Assembly (NCBI GenBank): GCA_016841045.1
Contig: JAENZX010000009.1
Span: 1-64,000, forward strand
Direction: 5' to 3'
Source of the DNA: Thermincola carboxydiphila
GTDB taxonomy: Bacteria > Bacillota > Thermincolia > Thermincolales > UBA2595
DNA: 64,000 bases
In this document: in pieces, positions 7,980 to 17,312 of the stretch
Layout: every line of letters starts with the position of its first letter
Numbering within the stretch: position 1 is the stretch's first letter
Translations under genes and position numbers: made by a program
The notes under the pieces: generated by a model
The model's database searches: none
What the model was told of the DNA's origin: nothing
What the model saw: only the letters and a program-made list of their open reading frames with translations

Positions 7980-9164
7980 TTAAATAATAACAAGGTCATC
8001 GGGTGTAGTGGTTATTTTTTCAACTCCACTTTCAGTGATAATAAAAGTATTTTCAATCCCTACGGTGCCAAGGTCGGGGAAAATGAATTTCGGCTCGATA
8101 GCAACAACCATATTCGGCTGAATAACAGTATTTAAACCTTTTGCAATAACCGGGAATTCATCAAGCTCTAATCCTACACCGTGTCCCAGGAATTTTGCCT
8201 GACCACTGCCTGAGCCCATATAGTTTCCGGCCAGCCCAGCAACATTTGCCATTGCCAGAGACAATTCATGGAGCTCGCTGGCGTTTACGCCTGGCTGAAG
8301 CCGTTCTAAAACAGCAGCCTGAATCTTCAGTGACACTTCATAAGCGAATACCAGCTTTTCAGGCAACGGGCCAATGGAATAAATCCTCGTCTGATCAACG
8401 ATATAACCCTCCCAGATACCTGCATAATCTACCACTACCGGTTCACCTTTATTAAGCTTCTTCCGGCCTGCTCCCTGTGGATGGAAGGGACCTAAACCTG
8501 TTCCTCCAGTCGGTCCATCAAATGCAGAAGGTACTCCGCCTGAGGGTCCAAACAAGATATGACCATAGAAGATATCCCCATTGAAAGCCCTGAGGCGAGT
8601 ATAGCCCATGTGTCCAATGCTGCGACACTTGCTCTCTACTTGAGCAGCAAACTCAACTTCTGTGATCCCCTCGTGAAGCATTGCCGGGATATCACGATAA
8701 ACTATGTCCATGTTGACACCGGCATCTCTTAACAGTTGAAGCTCGTAAGGTGACTTAACCTGCCTGACATCACGGATGTTCCTGGAAACATCAATAAATT
8801 TGCAGCCGGCAAAAATCTCTCCATAAAAAAGGTATTGGCTTGCAGGCAGTACATCCATTTCTAATCCCAGCAGCTGAGGCACTTTATAACCTGCCTCGGC
8901 CAGCATAGTTGGAATGTGCTTCAAACTCTTTAGAGGTACAATATTATTTAGTTCTGATTCCTGCTGCGCCCTGTTAAAACTTTTACGCACCATAAGCAGT
9001 GGTTCTCCCTGAGCAGGGATATACAAATGAGAACTCTGAGCTGTTCCGGAGAAGTAATACAAATCAACAGTCTGAACAATCAAAGCTCCGTCAATTTTTT
9101 TGTCAGCCAGTTTAGCCTGAAATTTTTCAATCCTGGCATATAATTCGCTTTTTGGTGTATTCAT
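7980..9164 (-). CDS. M24-family (Xaa-Pro) aminopeptidase
   Basis: The 394-residue product starts at the ATG at 9164, which has an AGGGAGG site six bases upstream; the frame also extends six codons further. The N-terminal half is the creatinase-like domain. The C-terminal pita-bread half keeps the metal ligands: Asp in VVDYAG, Asp in VDQTR, His in GHGVGLELDE, Glu in IEPKF and Glu in GIENTF. It should be a dinuclear-metal cytosolic aminopeptidase acting before proline, although several M24 members have other substrates such as creatine. It is transcribed alone. Confidence 0.9.
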   Translation of the reverse strand: MNTPKSELYARIEKFQAKLADKKIDGALIVQTVDLYYFSGTAQSSHLYIPAQGEPLLMVRKSFNRAQQESELNNIVPLKSLKHIPTMLAEAGYKVPQLLGLEMDVLPASQYLFYGEIFAGCKFIDVSRNIRDVRQVKSPYELQLLRDAGVNMDIVYRDIPAMLHEGITEVEFAAQVESKCRSIGHMGYTRLRAFNGDIFYGHILFGPSGGVPSAFDGPTGGTGLGPFHPQGAGRKKLNKGEPVVVDYAGIWEGYIVDQTRIYSIGPLPEKLVFAYEVSLKIQAAVLERLQPGVNASELHELSLAMANVAGLAGNYMGSGSGQAKFLGHGVGLELDEFPVIAKGLNTVIQPNMVVAIEPKFIFPDLGTVGIENTFIITESGVEKITTTPDDLVII

Positions 9165-9481
9165 AAACGTCCTCCCTCTCAATAAGCTGTTAAAGATACT
9201 CCTACTTCTCTATATTCGATTTTTTATTCGCTTTTTATATCAAAAACCCTTCAAACCAATTAACATGAAACAAGTTTTAATTTTCACTTTTACAGCATCA
9301 CTAACCCCAATTTAGCATTACACAATTAGATAACGCGTTCATGCGCGTTTTTTTATGCGGATTTTCTATGTCATGTATATTTTACCCCCAGCTATAAAAA
9401 ACTAAAAACCGGAATACTTATAACCTGAGGGGAGGTGACCTGGTAAAGCTTACTAATAAGTAGTTTTTACCAGGAACGCTG
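9165..9481 (+). other. Divergent intergenic region and long leader of the glucan phosphorylase gene
   Basis: The region between two divergent genes contains a hairpin, AACGCG (9332-9337) and CGCGTT (9344-9349), followed by seven T residues on the plus strand. No gene ends before it on that strand, so it could be an attenuator in the phosphorylase leader. No known riboswitch was recognised. Confidence 0.4.
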
Positions 9482-11197
9482 TTGAAATTACATGACCAAA
9501 ACGGTTCGCCACGTGTAGCTTACTTCTGCATGGAATACGGACTTGATCACAAACTACCTATTTACGCCGGAGGTCTCGGGGTACTGGCCGGAGACTACAT
9601 TAAAGCTGCTAAAGACCTAAGTGCACCTATAGTCAGTATTGGTATACTCTGGAATCAGGATTATACCGAACAGTTTGTTGGTCAAGACGGATACCCTTAT
9701 GATGTATACCCTAACTACGACTTTTCATCTGTAAAGGATACAGGTATAACTGTAAACGTGCGCGTTAGAGGTGCTGACGTCAAGTGTAAAGTACATTTAG
9801 TCGATACTTACGAAAATGCCCCACTTTATTTACTGGATACTAATTTCCCAGGGAGCGAACACGGTTGGATGACCAATCGTCTTTACGGCGGAGTTGCCCA
9901 AGATAGAGTAGCTGCTGAAATGATTTTAGGTATTGGCGGTATCCGTGCCCTTAGAGAAATGGGTATGGACATTGACATCTACCATTTTAATGAAGGACAT
10001 GCCGTTTTTGCCGGTATTGAACTGATTCGTGAAAAAATGCATGATCAAAATATGTCCTTCCACGACGCATGGAAAAGAACTCAAAAACAAGTTGCATTTA
10101 CAACCCACACTCCTGTAGAAGCAGGAAATGAAATTTGGGATCATGCACTTCTCCAGCACATGGAATCTTATAATGGACTTACTTATGAGCAGATGAGAGA
10201 ACTTGGTGATGATCCCTTTAATATGACAATTGCAGCACTAAGGTTGTCAAACATTGCCAACGCCGTATCAAAACTTCATGGGCAGACTGCAAGGGATATG
10301 TGGAGCAATGTTTACGAAACTGCACCAATCATTTCCATAACCAACGGTGTCCATGTAAAGACGTGGCAGGATGAACGTATCAAAAAGGCTTTTGATAACG
10401 GTGACGACTTATGGGAGCCCCATATGGCCTGCAAAAAAGAATTGATTGAATATATCCGGCAGCATACAGGTTCTCAGCTAGATAATGATAAACTGCTTAT
10501 TGGCTTCGCCAGAAGGGCTGCTCCCTACAAGAGGAGTGAACTTATCTTCCGTGATGTGGAGGTAATTGAGCCTCTTCTCAGGGAAAATCAAATTCAGCTG
10601 GTCTTTTCGGGCAAGGCCCACCCCAATGATGGACACGGTAAAGAGATTATTAAAAAATTAGTGGAAATGGACCGTAGATATGGTGATTCCGTTGTTTTCC
10701 TAGAAAACTACAACATGGAAATAGCCCGGCTTTTGGTTAGAGGCTCAGATGTATGGCTGAACAACCCCAGAAGACCGTTGGAAGCAAGCGGTACATCGGG
10801 AATGAAAGCGGCAGTCAATGGTGTTCTTAACCTCAGCGTAGTGGACGGTTGGGTGGCCGAAGGACCACAGCACGGTGTTAGCGGTTTCCTGCTCTGCACT
10901 GATTGCGAAAAATCTGCTCAGGACAGCCACCAGGACGAACGAGATCTCAGGGCTTTATATAACGTCCTGCTGACAGAAGTTATGCCAACATATTATAATA
11001 ACAGGTCAAGATGGATTAATATGATGCGGGCCAGTATCGACATGTCTCATTACCAGTTTTCATCACACCGTATGCTTAGAGAGTATTTTGATGTCTTGTA
11101 TCACAAGACATACTTAAGTCAGAGAGACCGCATCAGCATGACGCAATTTGAAGATGCCTCTATGCACTTTGCCGGACAACCAAATTATAACCAGTAA
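9482..11197 (+). CDS. glgP: Alpha-glucan (glycogen/maltodextrin) phosphorylase, short GT35 type
   Basis: The 571-residue protein begins at a TTG with AGGA upstream. It contains FCMEYGLDHKLPIYAGGLGVLAGDYIKAAKDL, typical of archaeal/thermophile-type phosphorylases. The pyridoxal-phosphate site is in EASGTSGMKAAVNG, whose lysine aligns with the cofactor lysine of glycogen phosphorylase. It would release glucose-1-phosphate from storage glucan. It is shorter than the classic 800-residue enzymes but has both the N-terminal and cofactor domains. No other glycogen genes are nearby. A strong terminator follows directly. Confidence 0.92.
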   Translation: MKLHDQNGSPRVAYFCMEYGLDHKLPIYAGGLGVLAGDYIKAAKDLSAPIVSIGILWNQDYTEQFVGQDGYPYDVYPNYDFSSVKDTGITVNVRVRGADVKCKVHLVDTYENAPLYLLDTNFPGSEHGWMTNRLYGGVAQDRVAAEMILGIGGIRALREMGMDIDIYHFNEGHAVFAGIELIREKMHDQNMSFHDAWKRTQKQVAFTTHTPVEAGNEIWDHALLQHMESYNGLTYEQMRELGDDPFNMTIAALRLSNIANAVSKLHGQTARDMWSNVYETAPIISITNGVHVKTWQDERIKKAFDNGDDLWEPHMACKKELIEYIRQHTGSQLDNDKLLIGFARRAAPYKRSELIFRDVEVIEPLLRENQIQLVFSGKAHPNDGHGKEIIKKLVEMDRRYGDSVVFLENYNMEIARLLVRGSDVWLNNPRRPLEASGTSGMKAAVNGVLNLSVVDGWVAEGPQHGVSGFLLCTDCEKSAQDSHQDERDLRALYNVLLTEVMPTYYNNRSRWINMMRASIDMSHYQFSSHRMLREYFDVLYHKTYLSQRDRISMTQFEDASMHFAGQPNYNQ

Positions 11198-11200
11198 AGC

Positions 11201-11240
11201 GATATAGGACCTCATAGTCGAGGTCCTATATCTGTTTTCG
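11201..11240 (+). terminator. Terminator after the phosphorylase gene
   Basis: A perfect 13-bp stem, GATATAGGACCTC (11201-11213) with its complement at 11220-11232, has a 6-base loop and a following T-rich tail. Confidence 0.9.
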
Positions 11241-11357
11241 GGTCTGGCAATTCGGGGAAGGCCCACGTTCTAATGTGTACGATGGTGGTGAAAAAATGAT
11301 TAACTGGTAAATTAACGGGCATAATAAAAAAGCAGCCATTTTTTTACAGGTGTATAC

Positions 11358-12494
11358 ATGGAAACAGTATTCAGGTTACTAAAATCGCAAACAGGCTTCC
11401 AAATGAGGAAGGAATTAGGAACAGTATTTTTTATTTTTATAGTACACCAATTACTCGTATTCTCAACCATTTATCTAAGTAGAATTCTATATGCCAAACC
11501 GGGAGAATCAAAAAGCTTCTATGAAATTATCACGGAAAATACTATCCACTGGGATGGCAAATGGTTCCTGACTATAGCTGAGAACGGCTACACTCTTCAG
11601 TCATCGGCATTCTTCCCTTTATATCCCGGTCTGATCAGGGTTTTTTCTGATTTCGGCTTTGATCCCGTAGTTTCGGGGCTTATTATTTCAAACACGGCCT
11701 TTTTTATATCATGCTGGTTATTATACAAACTCGTAAGTATAGACTGGGAACCGGGCATCGCAGTAGAAACACTCTGGTATATGACCTTATTCCCTACTTC
11801 GTTTTTTTTTAATGTAGTTTATTCAGAATCACTATTTATGCTTTTCGTTCTACTAACTTTTTATGGGACCAGGACGGGAAGATGGTGGTTAGCAGGAGCT
11901 GCCGGATTACTTGCCGCCCTAACCAGAAATACAGGGTTTTTTTTGGCGGTTCCAGCTGCCTATGAATACCTGTCCTATAAAGAATATAAAATTAGAAAAA
12001 TTGGCCTCAACATTCTTTGGATTGGCTTAATACCACTTGGTCTTTGCATCTATATGATATACCTGGCCAGAGTAGTTGACGATCCCCTGGGATTTATGAC
12101 AGCGCAAAAGTTTTGGCAGCGTTCTTTTACTTATCCCTGGCAGTCATTAAATCTCACTCTAAAAAACATCTTTATAGATTTTGGCAGAGGCCGGAACTTA
12201 CTGGATCTCTCTTTTACAATTTTAGGGTTCGGGGCCGCATTGGTATCAGCAAGAAAAATTCGATTTTCTTACTGGATTTACATGGTTATGGGGTTGTTTT
12301 TGCCTTTATGGGCCGCATCTCCCCATGCTGGACTGTTTAGTATGCCCAGGTTTATCCTTGTACTTTTTCCTATCTACCTGGCGACTGCAGCTACTGTTCG
12401 AAATCTGAATATCCGGACAGCATTGCTGGCATTTTATTCCGGGCTTCTTGTTTACCTTGGCATTATGTTTTCCTATTCACGCTGGGTTGCCTAA
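11358..12494 (+). CDS. PIG-V-like polyprenyl-linked mannosyltransferase (integral membrane)
   Basis: The 378-residue protein has about nine to ten hydrophobic segments. Near residue 67 is HWDGKWFLTIAENGY, and shortly after FFPLYPGLIRVF; both are hallmarks of the PIG-V/Mannosyl_trans2 (GT-C) group, in which the WDG aspartate is thought to be catalytic. Such bacterial enzymes transfer sugars from polyprenyl-phosphate donors on the outer face of the membrane. The next gene encodes a polyprenyl-phosphate sugar synthase fused to GtrA, its natural donor supplier, so the pair probably decorates an envelope glycan. The sugar is unknown. Confidence 0.85.
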   Translation: METVFRLLKSQTGFQMRKELGTVFFIFIVHQLLVFSTIYLSRILYAKPGESKSFYEIITENTIHWDGKWFLTIAENGYTLQSSAFFPLYPGLIRVFSDFGFDPVVSGLIISNTAFFISCWLLYKLVSIDWEPGIAVETLWYMTLFPTSFFFNVVYSESLFMLFVLLTFYGTRTGRWWLAGAAGLLAALTRNTGFFLAVPAAYEYLSYKEYKIRKIGLNILWIGLIPLGLCIYMIYLARVVDDPLGFMTAQKFWQRSFTYPWQSLNLTLKNIFIDFGRGRNLLDLSFTILGFGAALVSARKIRFSYWIYMVMGLFLPLWAASPHAGLFSMPRFILVLFPIYLATAATVRNLNIRTALLAFYSGLLVYLGIMFSYSRWVA

Positions 12495-12536
12495 GATGAA
12501 ATGTCAAGTACCGGAGCAAGTTCAAGGAGGTATTTA

Positions 12537-13673
12537 ATGCTAAGTATCATAATTCCAACTTTTAATGAAAAAGAAAACGTTCGTAAAATCAGCCGCAAAA
12601 TAAGTGACATTCTTAAAGACAATGACTATGAAATATTTTTCGTTGATGACAGCACAGATGTAACGCCTAACATCCTGGAAGAAGTTTCTGCCGGAAATGA
12701 GAACATTCGTTTCATACACCGGGAGCACCGAAGGGGCCTGGCTACTGCAGTGGCATTAGGCTTCCGCAAAACTACTGGTGACATTCTCTGTGTAATGGAT
12801 GCCGACCTTCAGCATCCACCCGAACTTTTGAAGACAATGCTGGATAAAATCATGTCCGGAGCAGAACTGGTAGTACCCAGCCGCTTTATTCACGGTAGTG
12901 ACGATGGCGGCCTGCGTAGAAATAGAAAACTAATATCCATAACAGCGCGCCTGATGGCCTGGTTTTTCCTGAGACGTGCAAGAACCTTAAGTGATCCGAT
13001 GAGCGGATTTTTTATGATGAAAAGACATGTCATTGAAGGAATTGAGCTAGATCCAGTGGGCTGGAAAATTTTACTGGAGATTTTGGTTAAGGGCAGGTTT
13101 GATCAAATCGTGGAGATACCCTACCGGTTCCGTCCGCGTAGAGGCGACAGCTCAAAAATGTCGGTTAAGGAACAACTGAACTACCTTCACCATATAATGC
13201 GCCTTGTTTCGGTCAGTTCCGAAGACAGCAGGTTCTGGAAATTTACAGCAGTTGGTATGAGTGGAGTTATAGTGAATCTGTCGGTATATTCAATCCTATT
13301 TGCGGTAATGAAGCTTCCTGTCGTACTAGCAGGAACACTGGCAGCAGTGATTGCCATGTTTTCTAATTTCCTGCTTAACAGTAAATATACCTGGCCTGAT
13401 ACCGACCGTCGACAATTTTTTAGAAGCCTGTCCTTATTTTATATTTTCTGCGGGCTGGGAGTAGTAATCAACAGCATAGTCCTGGCAGGGTTAACCCACT
13501 GGTTTCACCTGAATAACTATTTGGCCCAGCTAATGGGAATTACTGCCGCAACTCTTTGGAACTTCACCACAAACAACCGGTGGAATTGGGGGGTAGAGTG
13601 GGAAACTGAAAACAACCAACAGCCTGAACCAGAAGAACCCATATTATCTGAAACTGAAGAATCCTTATTTTAG
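12537..13673 (+). CDS. Dolichol-phosphate-mannose-synthase-like GT2 glycosyltransferase fused to GtrA domain
   Basis: The ATG at 12537 follows an AAGGAGG site, so it is preferred over an in-frame start 36 bases upstream. Of 378 residues, the first ~225 form a GT2 catalytic domain with LSIIIPTFNEKENV, VDDSTD and the metal-binding DADLQHPPE. The C-terminal ~140 residues hold four membrane helices of the GtrA type, with NFLLNSKYTW and WNFTTNNRWNW. The protein would make a polyprenyl-phosphate sugar and help flip it. The preceding gene encodes a GT-C transferase that could use the product. Confidence 0.9.
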   Translation: MLSIIIPTFNEKENVRKISRKISDILKDNDYEIFFVDDSTDVTPNILEEVSAGNENIRFIHREHRRGLATAVALGFRKTTGDILCVMDADLQHPPELLKTMLDKIMSGAELVVPSRFIHGSDDGGLRRNRKLISITARLMAWFFLRRARTLSDPMSGFFMMKRHVIEGIELDPVGWKILLEILVKGRFDQIVEIPYRFRPRRGDSSKMSVKEQLNYLHHIMRLVSVSSEDSRFWKFTAVGMSGVIVNLSVYSILFAVMKLPVVLAGTLAAVIAMFSNFLLNSKYTWPDTDRRQFFRSLSLFYIFCGLGVVINSIVLAGLTHWFHLNNYLAQLMGITAATLWNFTTNNRWNWGVEWETENNQQPEPEEPILSETEESLF

Positions 13674-13694
13674 GCCAAGGCCTGTTTAAATTAT

Positions 13695-13750
13695 AGACAA
13701 ACGCCGCTATTATTCTACCTGTATAAAGCGGCGTTGTATTTTTTTATATA
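13695..13750 (+). terminator. Terminator after the glycosyltransferase pair
   Basis: AACGCCGCT (13700-13708) and its complement ending at 13735 (AGCGGCGTT) are followed within two bases by an A/T run with seven T residues. Confidence 0.85.
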
Positions 13751-13865
13751 ATTACCTTTTTGTGCAGGAAATGAAAACTTTTGTATTGAAAGGGACAAGA
13801 AACCTCTTACGACAAAAAGCCGGATTGAAGTTTGATTTTTACAGTATTTTAGGGAGGAAATTAAT

Positions 13866-14996
13866 ATGTTAGAAAAGGCCAGGTTCATTTACTCACACTA
13901 TATCAACGGTATAGCTTCCTATATCGACGGTATAGCTTCCATTGAATTATTATTTCAAATAGGGGTTCCTCTGACTATATTAACGACATTCCTGATACTC
14001 AGGAGAGTTTTTACAAACTATATCTTTGGGCTGCTGCTAAGAATCAGCAGCAAAACAAAAAGCAGCCTGGATAACCATTTAATTACTGCTTTTGAGAAAC
14101 CCTTCCGGTTCTTTTTTGTTTTACTAGGCTTATATTTGTCATTATTATATTTACCGTTGAGTTCACAGTACGACTTATTTTTATCCAGATTTTTTCGCTC
14201 TTCATTGATAATTATTATTTCAACGGGCTTTTACAATTTCTTTGGATCTCACACAGCGTTGGGTGAGGATCTGAAAAATATTTTTGGGATTCATCTGGAA
14301 AGAATACTTCTGCCTTTTTTTTCAAATATATTAAAGGCTCTTACCGTGGTAATAACTCTAAGTATAATCGCACAGGAGTGGAATTATGATATAAACAGCC
14401 TGATTGCAGGCCTTGGTCTGGGAGGGCTGGCATTTGCTTTGGCTGCAAAGGATACAGTATCAAATATTTTTGGTGGAATTGTCATTATTACCGACAAGCC
14501 GTTTTCTATTGGCGACTGGATACTTACCTCGAGTGTGGAGGGAATCGTAGAAGACATTAATTTTAGAAGCACAAAAATCAGAACGTTTGCGCAGGCCCTG
14601 GTGACTGTACCCAATGCCACCCTGGCTAATGAGCCTATTACCAACTGGACTCGAATGGGTACAAGAAGAATTACCTTTAATCTGGGAGTAACATATAATA
14701 CTTCCAGAGAAAAATTGGAAAAGTGTATTGCCGCAATCAGAACAATGCTGGAAAATCATTCTGAAATCCATCAGGATACTATATTCGTCAGGTTCAATTC
14801 CTTTGGTGAAAGTAGTCTCGATATATTCCTTTATTTTTTCACCAAAACCACTGTATGGGGTGAGTATTTAAGGGTAAAAGAAGATATTAATTTCAGGATA
14901 ATGAATATCCTTGAGGATAACCAGGTATCAGTGGCCTTCCCAAGCAACAGCATTTATTTTGAAACCTCGCTGGAGGCAAAGCAAACGCGAGAATAA
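13866..14996 (+). CDS. MscS-family small-conductance mechanosensitive channel
   Basis: The 376-residue protein has N-terminal membrane helices and then the family's pore helix, AGLGLGGLAFALAAKDTVSN, leading into FGGIVIITDKPFSIGDWI of the beta domain. A C-terminal cytoplasmic alpha/beta domain of about 100 residues follows. Such channels release solutes on osmotic downshock. The ATG has an AGGGAGG site upstream. Its stop codon is one base from the stop of the convergent flavoprotein gene. Confidence 0.93.
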   Translation: MLEKARFIYSHYINGIASYIDGIASIELLFQIGVPLTILTTFLILRRVFTNYIFGLLLRISSKTKSSLDNHLITAFEKPFRFFFVLLGLYLSLLYLPLSSQYDLFLSRFFRSSLIIIISTGFYNFFGSHTALGEDLKNIFGIHLERILLPFFSNILKALTVVITLSIIAQEWNYDINSLIAGLGLGGLAFALAAKDTVSNIFGGIVIITDKPFSIGDWILTSSVEGIVEDINFRSTKIRTFAQALVTVPNATLANEPITNWTRMGTRRITFNLGVTYNTSREKLEKCIAAIRTMLENHSEIHQDTIFVRFNSFGESSLDIFLYFFTKTTVWGEYLRVKEDINFRIMNILEDNQVSVAFPSNSIYFETSLEAKQTRE

Positions 14997-14997
14997 A

Positions 14998-15675
14998 CTA
15001 CTCACTCGCGATTTTCCTGCCAATCTCGAAAGCCCTGTTAAGGACTTCTATATTACGGGCCATGGCCTTTTCAGCGTAAGCTTCCCTGTCAGCTTCAGGG
15101 ATTCCGTATTTTTTGGCAATCTCAATCCACTCTTCTTTGGGAAAAACAATAGCACCTTTTGGATTAATTCCAACAGCAATAATTTCTTCCATAGTACCAT
15201 CATTGGCAAGGGAACCCAGCATCCTTCGCAGGAGTTTGAGAGCGTCATCAGCACACTCGGGCGTAGGAGCCCCTGCGGCAAGGACGCTTACTATGTTGCG
15301 TTTTTTGATTTCCAGCCTGGTAATTGACTTTATGCCTCCGCCAGGGATATAGGTCACCCTGCTTATTACCCCCATAAACCTGTCCAATAAAATTTTCAAC
15401 TGTCCTGTCATGTAATTTCCATATATAGGTGTTCCAACCACGACAGCATCTGCCTGTTCAAGTTTTTTAACAACATCTGACAAGTCATCCTGCTGGTGGC
15501 ATATACCCTCCTGCCTGCACTCCAGACACCCCTGACAGGAATTAATATTCAAATCGTCAATAAAAATCTTTTCGGTCTTAGCCCCTTCCGCTTTAGCGCC
15601 TTCAAGTATCTTATCAATAATAATGTCTGTATTTCCTTGTTTCCTAAAGCTGCCGTTAATTGCAAAAACTTTCAT
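14998..15675 (-). CDS. NADPH-dependent FMN reductase / iron-sulfur flavoprotein-like protein
   Basis: The start ATG at 15675 (MKVFAINGSFRKQGNT) has GAGGG six bases upstream and is preferred over two in-frame upstream ATGs. The 225-residue product shows the flavodoxin-like FMN site (NGSFRKQGNT, VVGTPIYGNYMTGQLK). A cysteine cluster, CQGCLECRQEGIC, lies at about residues 47-59, as in iron-sulfur flavoproteins of anaerobes, where it holds a [4Fe-4S] cluster. It is probably an electron-transfer or quinone/oxygen-detoxifying reductase. It stands alone on the minus strand. Confidence 0.85.
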   Translation of the reverse strand: MKVFAINGSFRKQGNTDIIIDKILEGAKAEGAKTEKIFIDDLNINSCQGCLECRQEGICHQQDDLSDVVKKLEQADAVVVGTPIYGNYMTGQLKILLDRFMGVISRVTYIPGGGIKSITRLEIKKRNIVSVLAAGAPTPECADDALKLLRRMLGSLANDGTMEEIIAVGINPKGAIVFPKEEWIEIAKKYGIPEADREAYAEKAMARNIEVLNRAFEIGRKIASE

Positions 15676-15817
15676 CTTCATCCCTCTTTTCAATTTATCT
15701 GTACCTTATATTCTAAAAACTATTCACAATCTCCTGCCATTTTGCATTTACAGATTGATGCTGTTATGGTAGAATTTTTTTAGAAAGTGATTTTTTATGC
15801 ATGTTAGTGAAATTGTT

Positions 15818-15833
15818 CAGTATATTTATACTG
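15818..15833. promoter_or_regulatory. Operator-like palindrome upstream of livJ1
   Basis: CAGTATA and TATACTG flank a TT centre, giving a 16-bp near-perfect palindrome. It lies in the 333-bp gap before livJ1, just ahead of the phased ACGGTAG repeats. The binding protein is unknown. Confidence 0.45.
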
Positions 15834-15840
15834 TGATAAT

Positions 15841-15930
15841 ACGGTAGTTTGGCAGGAATTTTTTACGGTAGGTTTGGATTACACACATCTTTACACACAT
15901 CAATTTCATATTACGGTAGTATGGCAGGAT
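15841..15930 (+). repeat. Three ACGGTAG-type direct repeats, phased by 24 bp
   Basis: ACGGTAGTTTGGCAGGA (15841) recurs at 15913 with one change. A degenerate copy, ACGGTAGGTTTGGAT, lies at 15865. The starts are 24 and 48 bp apart. They resemble a regulator-binding array in the livJ1 upstream region. Confidence 0.5.
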
Positions 15931-15947
15931 GGGGTTTATAGTTATAT

Positions 15948-15984
15948 TTAACACACTCCTTTCCGGAGTGTGTTTTTTTTTAAT
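15948..15984 (+). terminator. Hairpin terminator or attenuator just before livJ1
   Basis: AACACACTCC (15950-15959) pairs with GGAGTGTGTT (15965-15974) and is followed by nine T residues. It ends about 27 bp before the livJ1 start, so it is either an attenuator of livJ1 or the leftover terminator half of a lost leader. Confidence 0.75.
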
Positions 15985-16008
15985 TTATAACTGAGAGGAG
16001 AGATTAAA

Positions 16009-17178
16009 TTGTTTCGTAACAAAAGACTTTTAGCAATTTTGTCCGGTTTATTATTACTTGGGCTGGTGCTGGCCGGATGCGGTCAATCAACCAAGACCTC
16101 TGCAGGTGCCAAAGAACCCTACAAATTAGGGGCAGTCTTTGATACCTCTGGAAAATCATCGTCACTTGGTATTCCCGAACGGGACACAGCCCAAATGGTT
16201 GTTGACGAGATTAATAAAAACGGCGGAATTGACGGCCATCCCATTGACCTCATTATCATGGACAGCAAAAGTAACGAAACTGAAGCAGCCCTTGCCGCAA
16301 GAAAACTGATTCAGCAAGGTGTTGTGGGTATAATTGGAGCCTCCACCAGTGGAACAACCATGGCCATGGTAGATATTGTTCAAAAGGCGAATATTCCCCT
16401 CATTTCTTGTGCTGCAAGTGTCAGGATAGTTGAACCTGCAGCTGAGCGCAAGTGGGTATTTAAAGTAGCTCAAAGTGACAGTTTAGTAGCAGAAAATATC
16501 GTTGACTACCTAAAGTCAAAAGGGCTTACCAAAGTAGCCCTGGCAACTGTAAACAATGCCTATGGCGACAGCGGCCGCGTTGAGTTCGAAGAGGCTGCTG
16601 CCAAAGGTGGCATCAATATTGTAGCACGTGAGAAATTTGAGCAAGATGATACAATCATGACAGCTCAATTGACCAATATCAAGAAAGCCGCTCCCGACGC
16701 TGTTATTTGCTGGGCTATTCCCCCTGCCGCTTCGAGCTTCACGGTGAATTATCACCAACTGGGACTGAATTTCCCTCTTATTCACAGCTCTGGGGTTGGT
16801 AATCAAAAGTACATAGAACTAGCCGGAAAAGCTGCGGAAGGCACCGTTTTTCCAGTAGGACGTTTACTAGTTGCAGAACAATTACCGGATGATGACCCCC
16901 AAAAACAGATAAATGTTGAATATGCAAAGCAATACGAAGATAAATTTGGTCCCCGGAGCACTTTCGGCGGTCATGCTTGGGACGGTGTCCATATATTTGC
17001 TCAGGCTCTGAAGAAGGTCGGTGCAGATCCTGTTAAGCTCAGGGATGAGATAGAAAAAATCAGTTTCACCGGGGTTACAGCCGTTTTCAACTTCACTCCT
17101 GAAGACCATAGTGGAATTACCAAAGATAGCCTTAAAATGGTAGAGGTAAAAGACGGAAAATGGAGTTTGGTGAAATAA
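16009..17178 (+). CDS. livJ: Branched-chain amino-acid ABC transporter substrate-binding lipoprotein 1
   Basis: The 389-residue protein starts at a TTG with AGGAGAG upstream. It has a lipoprotein signal peptide (LLLLGLVLAGC, lipobox LAGC, near residues 15-24). The mature part is a type I periplasmic-binding fold of the LivJ class, with AVFDTSGKSSSLGIPERDTA, ASTSGTTMAMVDI and NNAYGDSGRVEFE. It binds leucine/isoleucine/valine-type ligands outside the membrane and feeds the LivHMGF complex encoded downstream. It is clearly related to livJ2 on the other side of that operon. A T-box leader separates it from livH. Confidence 0.92.
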   Translation: MFRNKRLLAILSGLLLLGLVLAGCGQSTKTSAGAKEPYKLGAVFDTSGKSSSLGIPERDTAQMVVDEINKNGGIDGHPIDLIIMDSKSNETEAALAARKLIQQGVVGIIGASTSGTTMAMVDIVQKANIPLISCAASVRIVEPAAERKWVFKVAQSDSLVAENIVDYLKSKGLTKVALATVNNAYGDSGRVEFEEAAAKGGINIVAREKFEQDDTIMTAQLTNIKKAAPDAVICWAIPPAASSFTVNYHQLGLNFPLIHSSGVGNQKYIELAGKAAEGTVFPVGRLLVAEQLPDDDPQKQINVEYAKQYEDKFGPRSTFGGHAWDGVHIFAQALKKVGADPVKLRDEIEKISFTGVTAVFNFTPEDHSGITKDSLKMVEVKDGKWSLVK

Positions 17179-17312
17179 TCTGGCGATACTAACATAGAAC
17201 ATGTGATAATCACGGTTTAAGCCTGTTTTCCAGATAATACGAAAAATTATATAAGAAAATGTTTACAGGGAAGTCACTTTGTGTTATCATGATTCTAACA
17301 TTTCACTCCAAA

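Noticed and set aside
15850-15870. Sigma-54 promoter before livJ1 (TTGGCAGGAATTTTTT)
   Set aside because: The -24-like half is present, but the required GC at -12 spacing is missing.
15841-15930. ACGGTAG repeats as a CRISPR array
   Set aside because: Repeats are only about 17 bases, degenerate, with irregular spacers, and no cas genes are present.
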